Positions 7,404-16,798 of a stretch of DNA of 64,000 nucleotides are shown here, one piece after another. The notes beneath the pieces are model-generated. The model was given only the letters and a program-made list of their open reading frames with translations, did no database searches and was not told where the DNA came from. Numbering within the stretch: position 1 is the stretch's first letter; the number at the start of each line of letters is the position of its first letter. The translations under genes were made by a program, and so were the position numbers. The DNA comes from Sphingobium xenophagum NBRC 107872 (GTDB lineage: Bacteria; Pseudomonadota; Alphaproteobacteria; Sphingomonadales; Sphingomonadaceae). The DNA is taken from NCBI RefSeq assembly GCF_000367345.1, contig NZ_BARE01000001.1, positions 1 through 64,000 of the forward strand, given 5' to 3'.

Positions 7404-8744
7404 ATGGACACTCTGCGGGGGCATGACGTCGCCAACGACCAGGACGATTTCGATTATGCCGATGATGCGGCGATCGACGCACCGTTGACGGTGGTATCGG
7501 ACGAGCGGCGGATGCAGGTGCGCGCCTATAATTACTGGGCGTCGCTGCTGGGGGATCGCACCCTGCCATCGATCGAGGATCTGTCGCCTGACCAGTTGGA
7601 AGATTTCGGTCCGCACAGCGTATTGCTGGATTTTTCCACCGGGCTCGACAATCCCGCCATCGTATATCTCGGCTCCGCCTTGCGGCAGGAATGCGAAATT
7701 GACGGGTCCATCAGCTATATCAATGATGTACCCGCCCGGTCGCTGCTGTCGCGGCTGACCGATCATTATCTCCAGATTATCGCCAATGCCGCGCCCATCG
7801 GGTTCGAAGCCGAATTCGTCAACCAGCGCGATGCAGAGATATTATATCGCGGCATATTGATGCCCTTTTCGTCCGATGACGAGACGATCGATTTCGTGTT
7901 CGGCGTGATCAACTGGAAGGAACTGGCCAGCCGTGACGAGCGGCAGGCGCTGGAACTGGAAGTCAGCGCGGCGCTGTCCAGCATCATGCCAGCGCCGACG
8001 AACGTGCCCGTATGGGCAGATGGCCCGGCGGGTGGCGACGCGGTCGATGACGCCCCCCTGCCCCCTTCCGCCGCCCCTTCCGCCCCCATGCCCGTCGCTT
8101 CGCTCGATGAAGAGCCGCTGGACCTGTCCGGCATGGAAAGCCCGACCGACGACGCGCCGCTCGCCGACTGGCTGGCGCTGGCGCGCGACGGCGCCGATCA
8201 GTTCCGCACCAGCGAAGCGCGCAGCCATGCCGCGCTCTATCGCGCGATCGGCCTGGCCTATGATTTTGCGCTGGTGGCGCAGGCGCGGCCCGACGACTAT
8301 GCCGAACTGCTGGCCGATTGCGGCATCAAGGTGCAGGCGCGCAGCCCGATGACCGCGATCATCAAGCTGGTTTTCGGCGCCGGATATGACAAGACGCGGA
8401 TCACCGAATATGCGACCGTTCTGGACCATGGCCGTGCCCTGGGCCTGGGCGTGGGCATGCTGGCCGACCATCTTTCAAACTATGCAGGCGGGCTCAAGGC
8501 GCTGGTGCGCGACGAGCGGGCGTTGCGCCGGGCCGAGGCGCCGCCGCGCCCCGACAAGCGCGAAACGGCGCGAAACGCGATGAAAGCCGCCGCTGCCATC
8601 GATCCGCAGGCCCTGGCCATGGACACAGACGGGCTGGCGATTGTCGTCGCACGGCGCGAAGCCGATGGCAGCCTGGCGCTGGTCGCGCAGTTGCCCGAAG
8701 GATCGGACCTGGCGCAGCGGGTCATGCTCGCCGCCGCGCGTTAA
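7404..8744 (+). CDS. PAS-domain protein, function unknown
   Basis: A 446-residue protein from the ATG at 7404. The frame is open to 7269, but that extension overlaps the tRNA-side leader and looks non-coding. Residues about 35-165 resemble a PAS sensor fold seen in sphingomonad proteins ([42 protein letters not shown]). A proline/alanine-rich linker follows (about 205-235), then an alpha-helical C-terminal half ([18 protein letters not shown] onward) of unknown family. There is no kinase, cyclase or DNA-binding output domain. It is divergent from tRNA-Thr, just outside the island, so it probably belongs to the host chromosome. It may sense a ligand or redox state and act through protein contacts. 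Confidence 0.75.
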   Translation: MDTLRGHDVANDQDDFDYADDAAIDAPLTVVSDERRMQVRAYNYWASLLGDRTLPSIEDLSPDQLEDFGPHSVLLDFSTGLDNPAIVYLGSALRQECEIDGSISYINDVPARSLLSRLTDHYLQIIANAAPIGFEAEFVNQRDAEILYRGILMPFSSDDETIDFVFGVINWKELASRDERQALELEVSAALSSIMPAPTNVPVWADGPAGGDAVDDAPLPPSAAPSAPMPVASLDEEPLDLSGMESPTDDAPLADWLALARDGADQFRTSEARSHAALYRAIGLAYDFALVAQARPDDYAELLADCGIKVQARSPMTAIIKLVFGAGYDKTRITEYATVLDHGRALGLGVGMLADHLSNYAGGLKALVRDERALRRAEAPPRPDKRETARNAMKAAAAIDPQALAMDTDGLAIVVARREADGSLALVAQLPEGSDLAQRVMLAAAR

Positions 8745-9031
8745 GCGGGAAAGCAACCCCTGCGCAATCGCCGCAGGCGTGGAAACGCGAATCGACTGAT
8801 ATTCTGTATCGGCGCGATGACCTGCTTCATGCGCGGGTCTGGCCTGCGGGCATTTTCGAAGCCTTAGCGCCCTTGCGGAGCGATCAAAGCGCCACAATTC
8901 GGAGCCGGAACAGCGCGGGGGCGCGGCACGGACGTCGCTCTTTTGACCGCAATTGCCGCACATCGCCCTTGCCACCACCGGCAAAGCGCGCCAATCAGCG
9001 GCGCAATGGGGATAAAGAGGATAGCGGGCCA

Positions 9032-10258
9032 ATGAGCTATTATGACGTATTGATCGTGGGCGCAGGCCATGCGGGAGCACAGGCGGCGATTTCCCTGCGT
9101 CAGTCGGGCTTTGAAGGCTCCGTCGCGATGATCGGCGACGAAAAGGACCCGCCTTACGAACGTCCGCCGCTGTCGAAGGAATATTTCGCAGGCGACAAGA
9201 GCTTCGACCGCATCCTGATCCGCCCCGCCGCCTTCTGGGGTGAGCGCAATGTCGACATGCTGCTGGGTCGCCGCGTGAAGAGCGTCGATCCCGTTGGCAA
9301 GTTCGTGACCGTAGGGGATCAGGAAATCGGCTATAACAAGCTGATCTGGTGCACCGGCGGCAATCCCCGGATGTTGACCTGCAACGGGGCGGATGCGGCC
9401 AATGTCCATGCCGTGCGCCGTCGCGACGATGTCGATGCGATGATGGCGAAGATCGACAGCATCAACCATGTGACCATCATCGGCGGTGGTTATATCGGGC
9501 TGGAAGCCGCGGCCGTCCTGTCCAAATTCGGCAAGAAGGTCGTGCTTCTGGAAGCGCTCGACCGGGTGCTGGCGCGGGTCGCGGGCGAGGAATTGTCGCG
9601 CTTTTACGAAGCGGAACATCGCGCCCATGGCGTCGACCTGCGCACCGGCGCGCGGATGGATTGCATCGAAGTCACAGACGGCAAGGCAACGGCCGTGCTG
9701 ATGGCCGATGGTGAGCGGATCGTCACCGACATGGTCATCGTGGGCATCGGCATCATCCCCGAAACCGGCCCGCTGATCGCGGCGGGCGCTGCGGGGGGCA
9801 ATGGCGTGGATGTCGACGAATATTGCCGCACCAGCCTGACCGACATTTACGCCGTGGGCGATTGCGCCGCCCATGCCAACCGCTTTGCGGGCGGCGCGCA
9901 GATGCGCGTGGAATCGGTGCAGAACGCCAATGACCAGGCCAAGACCGCCGTGGCGCACATCATGGGCAAGGAAGAAGCCTATAACGCGGTGCCATGGTTC
10001 TGGTCGAACCAATATGATCTGAAACTCCAGACCGTCGGCCTTTCGACCGGCTACGACCAGACGATCCTGCGTGGCGATCCGGCGGCGCGCAGCTTCTCGA
10101 TAGTATATCTCAAGGGCGGCAAGGTGATCGCGCTGGATTGCGTCAATATGGTCAAGGACTATGTCCAGGGCCGCGCGCATGTGCTGGCGGGCGCGGCGCT
10201 CGATCCGGAGCAACTGGCGGATGCGAGTGTGCCTTTGAAGGAAGTCGGGTTGGCCTGA
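9032..10258 (+). CDS. FAD-dependent ferredoxin/rhodocoxin reductase-type oxidoreductase
   Basis: A 408-residue flavoprotein of the ferredoxin reductase group, which passes electrons from NAD(P)H to ferredoxins serving P450s or ring-hydroxylating oxygenases. It shows an N-terminal FAD motif ([14 protein letters not shown]), ERPPLSKEY typical of this group, a second Rossmann motif for NAD(P) ([17 protein letters not shown]), and YAVGDCAAH near residue 280. The C-terminal reductase domain ([17 protein letters not shown]) has the characteristic WFWSDQ-like box. The start is the ATG at 9032. No ferredoxin or P450 gene is adjacent, so the partner must be elsewhere. The 287 bases before it show nothing else I can identify. 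Confidence 0.9.
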   Translation: MSYYDVLIVGAGHAGAQAAISLRQSGFEGSVAMIGDEKDPPYERPPLSKEYFAGDKSFDRILIRPAAFWGERNVDMLLGRRVKSVDPVGKFVTVGDQEIGYNKLIWCTGGNPRMLTCNGADAANVHAVRRRDDVDAMMAKIDSINHVTIIGGGYIGLEAAAVLSKFGKKVVLLEALDRVLARVAGEELSRFYEAEHRAHGVDLRTGARMDCIEVTDGKATAVLMADGERIVTDMVIVGIGIIPETGPLIAAGAAGGNGVDVDEYCRTSLTDIYAVGDCAAHANRFAGGAQMRVESVQNANDQAKTAVAHIMGKEEAYNAVPWFWSNQYDLKLQTVGLSTGYDQTILRGDPAARSFSIVYLKGGKVIALDCVNMVKDYVQGRAHVLAGAALDPEQLADASVPLKEVGLA

Positions 10259-10280
10259 AACGCCAGCTACCGAAATAACG

Positions 10281-10362
10281 ATCCGTTCGCCCTGAGCGTG
10301 CCGAAGGGGCGTTCTTCCTGGCGAAGAAGGGCTGGGCTTCGACAGGCTCAGCCCGAACGGAT
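10281..10362. repeat. two-armed intergenic repeat, ATCCGTTCG type
   Basis: The outer arms ATCCGTTCG at 10281-10289 and CGAACGGAT at 10354-10362 are exact inverted copies. The longer arms (CTGAGC...CGAAG against CTTCGACAGGCTCAG) pair with a few mismatches. The same unit recurs at 27025-27113. It lies between convergent genes and may also end transcription. Confidence 0.75.
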
Positions 10363-10377
10363 TGGGCGATAAGTCCC

Positions 10378-10881
10378 CTACCCCCGGAAACTTGCCTTCA
10401 TGGCCAGTTCCCACGGACCGCCGCGATAATGCCAGGCGGCAAGGCCCGCGATGACGAACGGGCGCGGCTGGAAATCCGCGCGCAGGGCCTCCGCCAGCGC
10501 TTTGGCCTCTGCCGGCTTCACCTTATTCTGCACCGTCACATGCAGGCGCGGTCGGGCCTGGTCCTGCGGCGTCAGCAGGCCAGTGAAGGCGTCGGCCATT
10601 TCGTCGCGCATCGCCGACAGTTGCGGGCTGTCGATCCGAAAGGCGACCCCCTGCCCCAGCAGCATCACCTCGCTCAGTCGCGCGACCGGCGCAGGGCCAC
10701 GGCATAGCGCCTTGATGCGCGCGCTTACCTCCGCCAGTGCGGAAGGCGGCAGATGATGGAACAGGGTGATGTGCGCGGACAGGACATTGCGGTCGGGTGG
10801 AAAATGCGCGCGGCGCAATCCATCCGCCCAGGCAAAGTCCGCCGCGCCCATCAGGGCGCTGACGATAATCGGGGCGCTCAC
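10378..10881 (-). CDS. 2'-5' RNA ligase family protein (2H phosphoesterase)
   Basis: A 167-residue 2H phosphoesterase of the LigT/ThpR type. Proteins of this family act on 2'-5' linkages or cyclic 2',3'-phosphates in RNA. The two diagnostic HxT motifs are present: AHITLFH near residue 37 and LHVTVQN near residue 112. The start is GTG at 10881, overlapping the peroxiredoxin stop as GTGA, so the two genes are translationally coupled. The C-terminal WHYRGGPWEL is a common ending in this family. The link between RNA processing and peroxide detoxification is unexplained and may only reflect operon economy. Confidence 0.85.
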   Translation of the reverse strand: MSAPIIVSALMGAADFAWADGLRRAHFPPDRNVLSAHITLFHHLPPSALAEVSARIKALCRGPAPVARLSEVMLLGQGVAFRIDSPQLSAMRDEMADAFTGLLTPQDQARPRLHVTVQNKVKPAEAKALAEALRADFQPRPFVIAGLAAWHYRGGPWELAMKASFRG

Positions 10882-11417
10882 CCGGCTGGATGCGCCTTCA
10901 GCCAGTCCAGCACGGGTTCTGGCCGGGTTTCGCCATAGGGATCGTCATCTTCGCCCATATCGTTGATCCCCGGCTCCTCGAACCAGGCGACGACCTTGCC
11001 ATCGTCCACGACCATCGCATAGCGCCAGCTGCGGTCACCAAAACCCAGATGATTTTTCTTGATCAACATGCCCATGCGGCGCGTGAAATCACCCGATCCG
11101 TCCGGCAGCAGCTTCACATTGTTGACGCCCAGATGCTTGCCCCATTGGAACATGACGAAGGCATCGTTGACCGACACGCAATAGACATCATCCACGCCCA
11201 GCGCCTTGAAATCATCATAATAGCGTTCGAAGGCGGGGCATTGTTCGGTTGAACAGGTGGGCGTGAAGGCGCCGGGCAGCGAAAACACCACCGCCCGCTT
11301 GCCGGCGAAAAGGTCGCCGGTATGCACATCCTCCCAGCGAAACGGATTCGGTCCCTCGACGCTTTCGTCGCGCACACGGGTCTTGAGGGTTACATTCGGT
11401 ACGGATCGTCCCAGCAT
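10878..11417 (-). CDS. Prx5-type peroxiredoxin
   Basis: A 179-residue thioredoxin-fold peroxidase of the AhpE/Prx5 group, reducing H2O2 and alkyl hydroperoxides in the cytoplasm. The peroxidatic Cys is Cys55 in LPGAFTPTCS, with Cys60 close by. The family segments FTRRMGMLIKKNHLGFGDRSWRY and VVAWFEEPG are complete. It is the first gene of a two-gene unit with the 2H phosphoesterase. It diverges from the small membrane protein gene at 11527. Confidence 0.92.
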   Translation of the reverse strand: MLGRSVPNVTLKTRVRDESVEGPNPFRWEDVHTGDLFAGKRAVVFSLPGAFTPTCSTEQCPAFERYYDDFKALGVDDVYCVSVNDAFVMFQWGKHLGVNNVKLLPDGSGDFTRRMGMLIKKNHLGFGDRSWRYAMVVDDGKVVAWFEEPGINDMGEDDDPYGETRPEPVLDWLKAHPAG

Positions 11418-11526
11418 GGTTCATGTCCTTCCATGTCTCGCCGCTTCCGCGCGGCCCTTCACACGTATATGATCAGTCCATGACGCCCCTGCAACGGGAC
11501 ACGTCATAGAGGGAGGGGATTGGATC

Positions 11527-11946
11527 ATGAATATGCCGCGATATTTTATCGTCATCGCCATCGTCCTTTTGTTGTGGAACCTGATGGGACTGGCTGCCTT
11601 TGCCATGCAATATACCGCTGACCTGACCGAATTGGCCAAGTCCGATCCGGTTACCGCACAGGCGTTCGCCGCCATGCCGGCCTGGGTGTGGATCGCCTAT
11701 GCCATCGCCGTGGGTGCAGGCACGCTGGGGGCTATTCTGCTGCTGATGAAGAAGGCGACCGCCGCGAGCCTGTTCCTGCTCTCGCTGATCGCTGTCGTCG
11801 TCCAGTTCGGCTACACCTTCCTTGGCACCGATCTGCTGGCAGTGAAGGGACCATCGGTCATCGCATTTCCGGCCTTCATCGTGGTGATGGCTGTCGTCCA
11901 ACTGCTCTACGCCCGTCATCTGGTTGGGAAAGCCGTGCTGCGTTGA
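11527..11946 (+). CDS. four-helix small membrane protein, copy 1
   Basis: A 139-residue integral membrane protein with four hydrophobic segments (about 6-27, 53-73, 79-102 and 112-132). I do not recognise a named family. It resembles small inner-membrane proteins annotated as hypothetical or sugar-transporter-like in sphingomonads. Its helix boundaries and motifs (WNLMG, AVGAGTLGA, LLYAR) recur in the next gene, so the two are tandem paralogues. Both read in the same direction 39 bases apart. Confidence 0.75.
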   Translation: MNMPRYFIVIAIVLLLWNLMGLAAFAMQYTADLTELAKSDPVTAQAFAAMPAWVWIAYAIAVGAGTLGAILLLMKKATAASLFLLSLIAVVVQFGYTFLGTDLLAVKGPSVIAFPAFIVVMAVVQLLYARHLVGKAVLR

Positions 11947-11985
11947 CGCGATAGCCAGTGCGGAGAGCCACAGGAAAAGGATTGG

Positions 11986-12408
11986 ATGATGCCGACACCG
12001 CGTTCTTTTCTGGCCATTGGTCTCGCCGCGCTGGCGTGGAACCTGCTGGGCACCATGTCCTTTGCCGCGCAATATGCGATGGACATACACGAACTGGCCA
12101 AAACCACGCCCGACATGGCGCGGGTCTATGGCCAGATGCCCGGCTGGGTCTGGGCCGTGTTCGCGGTCGCCGTGGGTGCCGGGACGCTGGGGGCGGTTTT
12201 GCTGCTGTTGAAGAAGGCACTGGCGGTGCCGGTCTATACGCTGTCACTGGCGGCGATCGTCCTGCTGTTCGCGCAGAATTTCCTGGCGACCGACATGCTG
12301 GCGGTGGAGGGATGGGACGCGGTGCTGGTGCCTGCTTTGATCTTTGTCGCCGGGGTTGCGCAATTATTCTATGCGCGGGCGATGAAGGCCAGAGGGGTGC
12401 TGCGGTAA
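11986..12408 (+). CDS. four-helix small membrane protein, copy 2
   Basis: A 140-residue paralogue of the preceding gene, with shared landmarks WNLLG, AQYAMDIHELAK, MPGWVW, AVGAGTLGAVLLLLKKA and LFYAR. It has four predicted membrane segments. Two ATG codons stand at the start (11986 and 11989), with AGGAAAAGG upstream. The two copies have diverged over most positions, so the duplication is old. Function is unknown, and pairing suggests a heteromeric membrane complex. Confidence 0.75.
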   Translation: MMPTPRSFLAIGLAALAWNLLGTMSFAAQYAMDIHELAKTTPDMARVYGQMPGWVWAVFAVAVGAGTLGAVLLLLKKALAVPVYTLSLAAIVLLFAQNFLATDMLAVEGWDAVLVPALIFVAGVAQLFYARAMKARGVLR

Positions 12409-12417
12409 AGCACCTCC

Positions 12418-12498
12418 GTCATCCCGGACTTGATCCGGGATCCAGAGCGCCACGCGCGGCCTTCCGACACCCTGGATCCTGACGTTCGTCAGGATGAC
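12418..12498. repeat. double-hairpin intergenic repeat (GTCAT...ATGAC family)
   Basis: The unit begins GTCATCCCGGACTTGATCCG and ends CGTCAGGATGAC. Each end forms its own hairpin, and GGATCCAG pairs with CTGGATCC across the middle. It lies between the paralogous membrane gene and the convergent mltG gene. Sister copies occur at several places in the window. Confidence 0.8.
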
Positions 12499-12507
12499 CG
12501 CGCAGCT

Positions 12508-13509
12508 TTATAGCTCACCCCTCGACCGCCTGATCTCAAACCATTTGCGCACATTTTCATTATGCTGCTGATAGGTATCGGCGAAGATATGCCCGCCCTT
12601 GCCATCCGCGACGAAATAGAGCGCCTTGGTCTCCGCCGGATGCAGCACGGCGGCGATCGACAGGCGCCCCGGATTGGCGATCGGTCCCTTGGGCAGGCCA
12701 ACCATCGCATAGGTGTTGTAATCGTTGACCGCCGCAATCTCCGATTTGCGGATGCGGCGGCCCAGCGGCTTGCCGCGCGTGATCGGGTAGATGATCGTGG
12801 GGTCGGCCTGCAACATCATGTTGGTGCGCAGCCGGTTGCTGTAGACGCCCGCCACCATCTGCCGTTCGGACGGCAGGGCAGTTTCCTTTTCGACGATGCT
12901 GGCCAGGATGATCGCCTCTCGCGGGCTTTTGGCGACCGTGTTCGGCGCCCGTTCGGCCCATAGCTTCGCCAGTTCCTTGCCCATCGCCGCTTGCATCCGC
13001 GCCAGCACCGCCGCGCGGCTTTCGCCCTTGTCGAAGGCATAGCTGTCGGGCAGCACGCTGCCTTCCTCCGGCACCTTTATGTCGCCGGTCAGCTGGTCGT
13101 TGGCCATCAGCCGCTCATGCACCAGGATGGACGGCATCCCTTCGGGGATGGTGATCAGGCGGGTCAGCGTCTTGCCGCCTTGCAGGATCGAGAGGATGTC
13201 GCTGTTGCTGGCGCCGGCGGGGATGACGAATTCGCCCGCCTTGATCGACTTGCTGCCGCCAAATATCTTGGCCCGCGTCAGAAAGGCGTCTGCGGACAGC
13301 ACCGCGCCCGACCGCTTGAGCAGCACCGCCGCGTCGGACAACGTCGCCCCCTCCGGCACCACGATGCTGACATCCTGTTTTGCCGGGCCTTGCTCGGTCC
13401 AGCCCGCGACGAAGCGGAAGGCGATAAAGGCAGCGACGGCTAGGCCGATCAGCAGAATGATACAGCCGAACTTCTGCATCGGATTTGCGCCGGATCGTCT
13501 CGCCATCAT
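12508..13509 (-). CDS. mltG: endolytic murein transglycosylase MltG
   Basis: A 333-residue YceG/MltG-family enzyme that cleaves nascent glycan strands in the periplasm and may set strand length. One N-terminal transmembrane helix (about 14-33, CIILLIGLAVAAFIAF) is followed by a LysM-like region (VPEGATLSDAA), then the catalytic core with the essential Glu in ILASIVEKET and the RLRTNMMLQADPTIIY and NTYAMVGLPKGPIANPG blocks. The ATG at 13509 is preceded by GGGCGG; an ATG ten codons later is possible. It lies downstream of fabF, the usual neighbour in proteobacteria, with a repeat in the gap. Confidence 0.92.
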   Translation of the reverse strand: MMARRSGANPMQKFGCIILLIGLAVAAFIAFRFVAGWTEQGPAKQDVSIVVPEGATLSDAAVLLKRSGAVLSADAFLTRAKIFGGSKSIKAGEFVIPAGASNSDILSILQGGKTLTRLITIPEGMPSILVHERLMANDQLTGDIKVPEEGSVLPDSYAFDKGESRAAVLARMQAAMGKELAKLWAERAPNTVAKSPREAIILASIVEKETALPSERQMVAGVYSNRLRTNMMLQADPTIIYPITRGKPLGRRIRKSEIAAVNDYNTYAMVGLPKGPIANPGRLSIAAVLHPAETKALYFVADGKGGHIFADTYQQHNENVRKWFEIRRSRGEL

Positions 13510-13551
13510 TACAACCGCCCAATCCGCAGCAAGAGAATATCCACTACCGCC

Positions 13552-13666
13552 AAATCCTCTCCTGCGAGGAGAGGACTATCGCATATGGAACGCACCTCAT
13601 TCTACTTCGTCATGAAGAGATAACGCAAAGTCAGATGCAATTCCCCTGCCTACAAGGGGAGGATTT
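13552..13666. repeat. intergenic hairpin repeat (CCTCTCCT/CCCCT...GGGG type)
   Basis: A hairpin TCCTCTCCT-GCG-AGGAGAGGA stands at the left end and TCCCCT...AGGGGA at the right. The inner segment GTCAGATGCAATTCCCCT resembles the right flank of the element near 28671. It fills the mltG-fabF gap. Confidence 0.6.
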
Positions 13667-13676
13667 CAAGACCGCC

Positions 13677-14936
13677 TCAAAGCGCCTTCATGATGAGCGA
13701 GGCATTGGTGCCGCCAAAGCCGAACGAATTGTTCAGCACTGCGCGCACCTTGCGCTGCTTGGCGACATGGGGAACCAGATCGACGCCCTTGCAGCTCTCA
13801 CTCGGCTCATCCAGGTTCAGCGTCGGCGGCACGATGCCATCGCGCATCGCCAGGATGCAGAAAATGCTTTCCACCGCGCCCGCGCCGCCCAGCAAATGGC
13901 CGATCGCCGATTTGGTCGAGCTCATCGACATGGCGCTGATCTGGTCGCCAAACAGACGACGGACCGCCCCCAGTTCCAGCTCGTCACCCAGCGGCGTCGA
14001 CGTGCCATGGGCGTTCACATAGTCGATATCTTCAAGGCTGAGGCCCGATTTCTTGAGCGCCATCGCCATGGAGCGGAACGCGCCGGAGCCTTCGGGATGG
14101 GGCGCGGTGACGTGATAGGCGTCGCCCGACAGGCCATAGCCTACCACTTCGGCATAGATTTTCGCGCCGCGCGCCTTGGCCCGTTCATATTCCTCCAGCA
14201 CGACCACGCCAGCGCCTTCGCCCATGACGAAACCGTCGCGGTTGACGTCATAGGGGCGGCTCGCGCGGGTCGGATCGTCGTTGAAGCCGGTGCTGAGCGC
14301 GCGCGCCTGCGAGAAGCCAGCGATGCCGATCGGGCAGATCGCGCTTTCCGCGCCGCCCGCCAGCATAACGTCGGCGTCGTCCATCGCGATCATCCGCGCC
14401 GCGTCGCCGATCGAATGGGCGCCGGTCGAACAGGCGGTGACGACGGCATGGTTCGGACCCATCAGGCCATATTTGATGCTGACCTGGCCGGAGATCAGGT
14501 TGATCAGGCGGCCATGGACGAAATGCGGGCTGACCCGGCCCGGCCCCTTGTTCGCCAGCACCAGCGATTCGCTTTCGATGCCCGGCAGGCCGCCAATGCC
14601 CGATCCGATCGAACACCCCGCGCGCAGCCTTTCTTCCTCGCTCATGTCGAGCAGGCCGGCATCCCGCAGCGCCTCACTGGCCGCCGCGATGCCGAACACG
14701 ATGAACAGGTCGACCTGGCGCTGGACCTTGTGGTCCACGTCCAGATTGGCGTCGAAGCCATATTCATGGTCCTTGGGCTTCACTTCGCACGCGATGCGGC
14801 ACTTATAATCGGTCGGGTCGAACCGGGTTATCGTCGCCGCGCCGGATTTGGACGCGATGATGTTCTTCCAGGTGGTTTCGACATTTCCGCCAAGCGGAGT
14901 CACCATGCCAAGACCGGTTACGACGACACGACGCAT
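13677..14936 (-). CDS. fabF: beta-ketoacyl-ACP synthase II
   Basis: A 419-residue condensing enzyme that extends acyl-ACP with malonyl-ACP. The catalytic triad is visible: Cys in TACSTGAHSIGDA (about 163-175), His in NAHGTSTPLGD, and His in KSAIGHLLGGAG. It starts VVVTGLGMVTPLGG and ends FGFGGTNASLIMK, both typical. Length is normal for FabF. It lies downstream of acpP with a 180-base gap that contains a terminator-like hairpin, so it is probably partly cotranscribed. KAS I (FabB) is less likely given the sequence pattern and neighbours. Confidence 0.95.
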   Translation of the reverse strand: MRRVVVTGLGMVTPLGGNVETTWKNIIASKSGAATITRFDPTDYKCRIACEVKPKDHEYGFDANLDVDHKVQRQVDLFIVFGIAAASEALRDAGLLDMSEEERLRAGCSIGSGIGGLPGIESESLVLANKGPGRVSPHFVHGRLINLISGQVSIKYGLMGPNHAVVTACSTGAHSIGDAARMIAMDDADVMLAGGAESAICPIGIAGFSQARALSTGFNDDPTRASRPYDVNRDGFVMGEGAGVVVLEEYERAKARGAKIYAEVVGYGLSGDAYHVTAPHPEGSGAFRSMAMALKKSGLSLEDIDYVNAHGTSTPLGDELELGAVRRLFGDQISAMSMSSTKSAIGHLLGGAGAVESIFCILAMRDGIVPPTLNLDEPSESCKGVDLVPHVAKQRKVRAVLNNSFGFGGTNASLIMKAL

Positions 14937-15018
14937 ATGCTAGCTCCGAAATTCCTTGTTGGCGCCTGACGTTCCTGTAGCGGCAATTGCGACAGTTGTG
15001 AACGACGCGCCAGATACG

Positions 15019-15060
15019 AAAAGGCTCCCCGCACCCCGGCATCACCGGACAGGAGGAGCC
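15019..15060 (-). terminator. terminator or attenuator between acpP and fabF
   Basis: On the minus strand GGCTCC ... GGAGCC form outer arms, with a CCGG-TGAT-GCCGG inner hairpin, followed by CTTTTCG. It lies just after acpP and before fabF. It could let acpP be made in excess over fabF, which is a common need for acyl carrier protein. Confidence 0.5.
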
Positions 15061-15116
15061 ATTTCTCTCAACGCATTACCGGCCCGCCGCCCCGTGGGGG
15101 CAAGCCGCAAGACGCC

Positions 15117-15350
15117 TTACTGCTTGCTGTCGATATAGTCGATCGCATCCTTGACGGTGCCGATCTTCTCAGCCGCATCGTCCGGGATTTCGACGCCGAA
15201 TTCTTCTTCGAACGCCATGACCAGCTCAACGATGTCGAGGCTGTCAGCGCCCAGATCGTCGATGAAGCTGGCATCCTCGGTCACCTTTTCGGCTTCAACG
15301 CCCAGATGCTCGACGACGATTTTCTTTACGCGATCCGCGGTCTCACTCAT
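15117..15350 (-). CDS. acpP: acyl carrier protein
   Basis: A 77-residue acyl carrier protein. The phosphopantetheine attachment site is Ser37 in [19 protein letters not shown]. It is strongly acidic, of standard length, and ends [10 protein letters not shown]. It is the carrier for the FabD, FabG and FabF proteins encoded around it. It lies upstream of fabF on the same strand and is separated from fabG by an opposing glycosyltransferase gene. Confidence 0.97.
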   Translation of the reverse strand: MSETADRVKKIVVEHLGVEAEKVTEDASFIDDLGADSLDIVELVMAFEEEFGVEIPDDAAEKIGTVKDAIDYIDSKQ

Positions 15351-15556
15351 GAGTGGTCCTTCTTGACTGGTATCGTTAGTGGGTCTGAATAACTGTTAAG
15401 GCAGCCCTAGTGCCAAGCGCCGATACAGGCAAGAGGCAAGGCCGCCAAGCCCCCACATTCGCGCTTGGCCATGATTCCGCAATAAATTCGTGCTCATCGC
15501 GCCCTGGCAACGCTTCATTTACCAAAATTTCAGCGGCTTGTGGGAGGGATTGGGCC

Positions 15557-16798
15557 ATGATCATGCCGTCAGCTCCCGACCATTTCATTACGCGCGCGCG
15601 CGTCCGGCTGACGGCGGCGCTGGTTCTGGCCGCCACGATCATCGGCCTTTGCACCCTGTTTGCGACCGCCCATGGCACGGTGGATTCGCTGGGGCGGCCG
15701 CTGGGGACCGACTTTTCCAACGTCTGGACCGCCGGGCAGATGGCCGATCAGGGCCGCGCGCCAGAGGCGTGGGACTGGCCAACCCAGCACGCGGTACAAA
15801 AAAAGGTGCATCATGATGACGCCATCCCCTTTTACGGCTGGCACTATCCCCCGCCCTTCCTGATCATCGCCACGCTGCTGGCGCAATTTCCCTATGTCGC
15901 GGCGCTGCTGATCTGGCAGGGCTTGAGCCTGACCTTGTGCGTGACGCTGGTGCGGCGCATCCTGCCCGATGATCGCGACGCGGTGCTGGTCGCGCTGGGC
16001 GCGCCGGTGGTGCTGGTGTGCCTGGGCCATGGGCAGAACGCCTTTCTGACCGCCAGCCTGCTTGGCGGCGGGATGCTGCTGCTGGATCGGCGGCCATGGA
16101 TCGCGGGGATGCTGCTCGGCGCGCTGGTCTACAAGCCGCAATTTGCCGTGCTGATCCCCGTGCTGATCCTGGCGCGCGGCAATCTGCGCGCCTTCCTGTC
16201 CGCGGGGTTGACCACGACGGCCCTGTGCCTGCTGACGCTGGCGATATGGGGGTGGCCGGTATGGCACGCCTTCATCGAGTCCCTGCCGCTGACACGCCAC
16301 ATCATCATAGAGGCAGGCGCGACGGGCTGGGAAAAGATCCAGAGCCCGTTCGCCGCCGTGCGCCAGTGGGGCGGGTCGATCCCGGCCGCTTATGTCGTGC
16401 AAGCCATCGTCTCCGCCCTCGCGATCGCGGCGGCGGCGCTGGTGGCCCGACGCGGCTCTATGGCGGTGCGCGGCGCGGCTGCGCTGAGCGCGGCATTGCT
16501 TTGCACACCCTATGTGCTGGATTATGATTTCGTGCTGCTGGGCGTGGCCATCGCCTTCATGATGGCGGACATGGCCAAGCGCGGCACGCTGCGCTGGGAG
16601 CCGACATGGCTGGCCTATGCCTGGATCGCACCGCTGTTTGGCCGGGCCGTCTCTGAAATGACGCTGATCCCGGTCGACCTGATCGCCGCCATCGCCGTGC
16701 TGGCTCTGGCAACGCGGCGCGCCATCCTGCTGGACGGCGCGCTCGCAAACGTCAGATCATGGCCATTCCGCCGTTCACGTGAAGAGTTTGTCCATTAA
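15557..16798 (+). CDS. GT87-family (DUF2029) membrane glycosyltransferase
   Basis: A 413-residue polytopic protein of the GT87/DUF2029 family, whose characterised members use polyprenyl-phosphate sugars as donors on the outer face of the membrane. The first helix is followed by a periplasmic loop with GTDFSNVWTAG (the acidic motif expected for the active site) and FYGWHYPPPF. About nine or ten further hydrophobic segments follow (LALGAPVVLVCLGHGQNAF, LVYKPQFAVLIPVLIL and others). The ATG at 15557 has GGGAGGG upstream. Its 3' end overlaps the convergent fabG gene by 47 bases. It breaks the otherwise continuous fab cluster. Confidence 0.8.
   Translation: MIMPSAPDHFITRARVRLTAALVLAATIIGLCTLFATAHGTVDSLGRPLGTDFSNVWTAGQMADQGRAPEAWDWPTQHAVQKKVHHDDAIPFYGWHYPPPFLIIATLLAQFPYVAALLIWQGLSLTLCVTLVRRILPDDRDAVLVALGAPVVLVCLGHGQNAFLTASLLGGGMLLLDRRPWIAGMLLGALVYKPQFAVLIPVLILARGNLRAFLSAGLTTTALCLLTLAIWGWPVWHAFIESLPLTRHIIIEAGATGWEKIQSPFAAVRQWGGSIPAAYVVQAIVSALAIAAAALVARRGSMAVRGAAALSAALLCTPYVLDYDFVLLGVAIAFMMADMAKRGTLRWEPTWLAYAWIAPLFGRAVSEMTLIPVDLIAAIAVLALATRRAILLDGALANVRSWPFRRSREEFVH

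Noticed and set aside
8864-10414. A long minus-strand open frame opposite the ferredoxin-reductase-type gene
   Set aside because: The plus strand encodes two Rossmann motifs and a clear flavoprotein. The minus translation is rich in His/Arg and has no recognisable motif.
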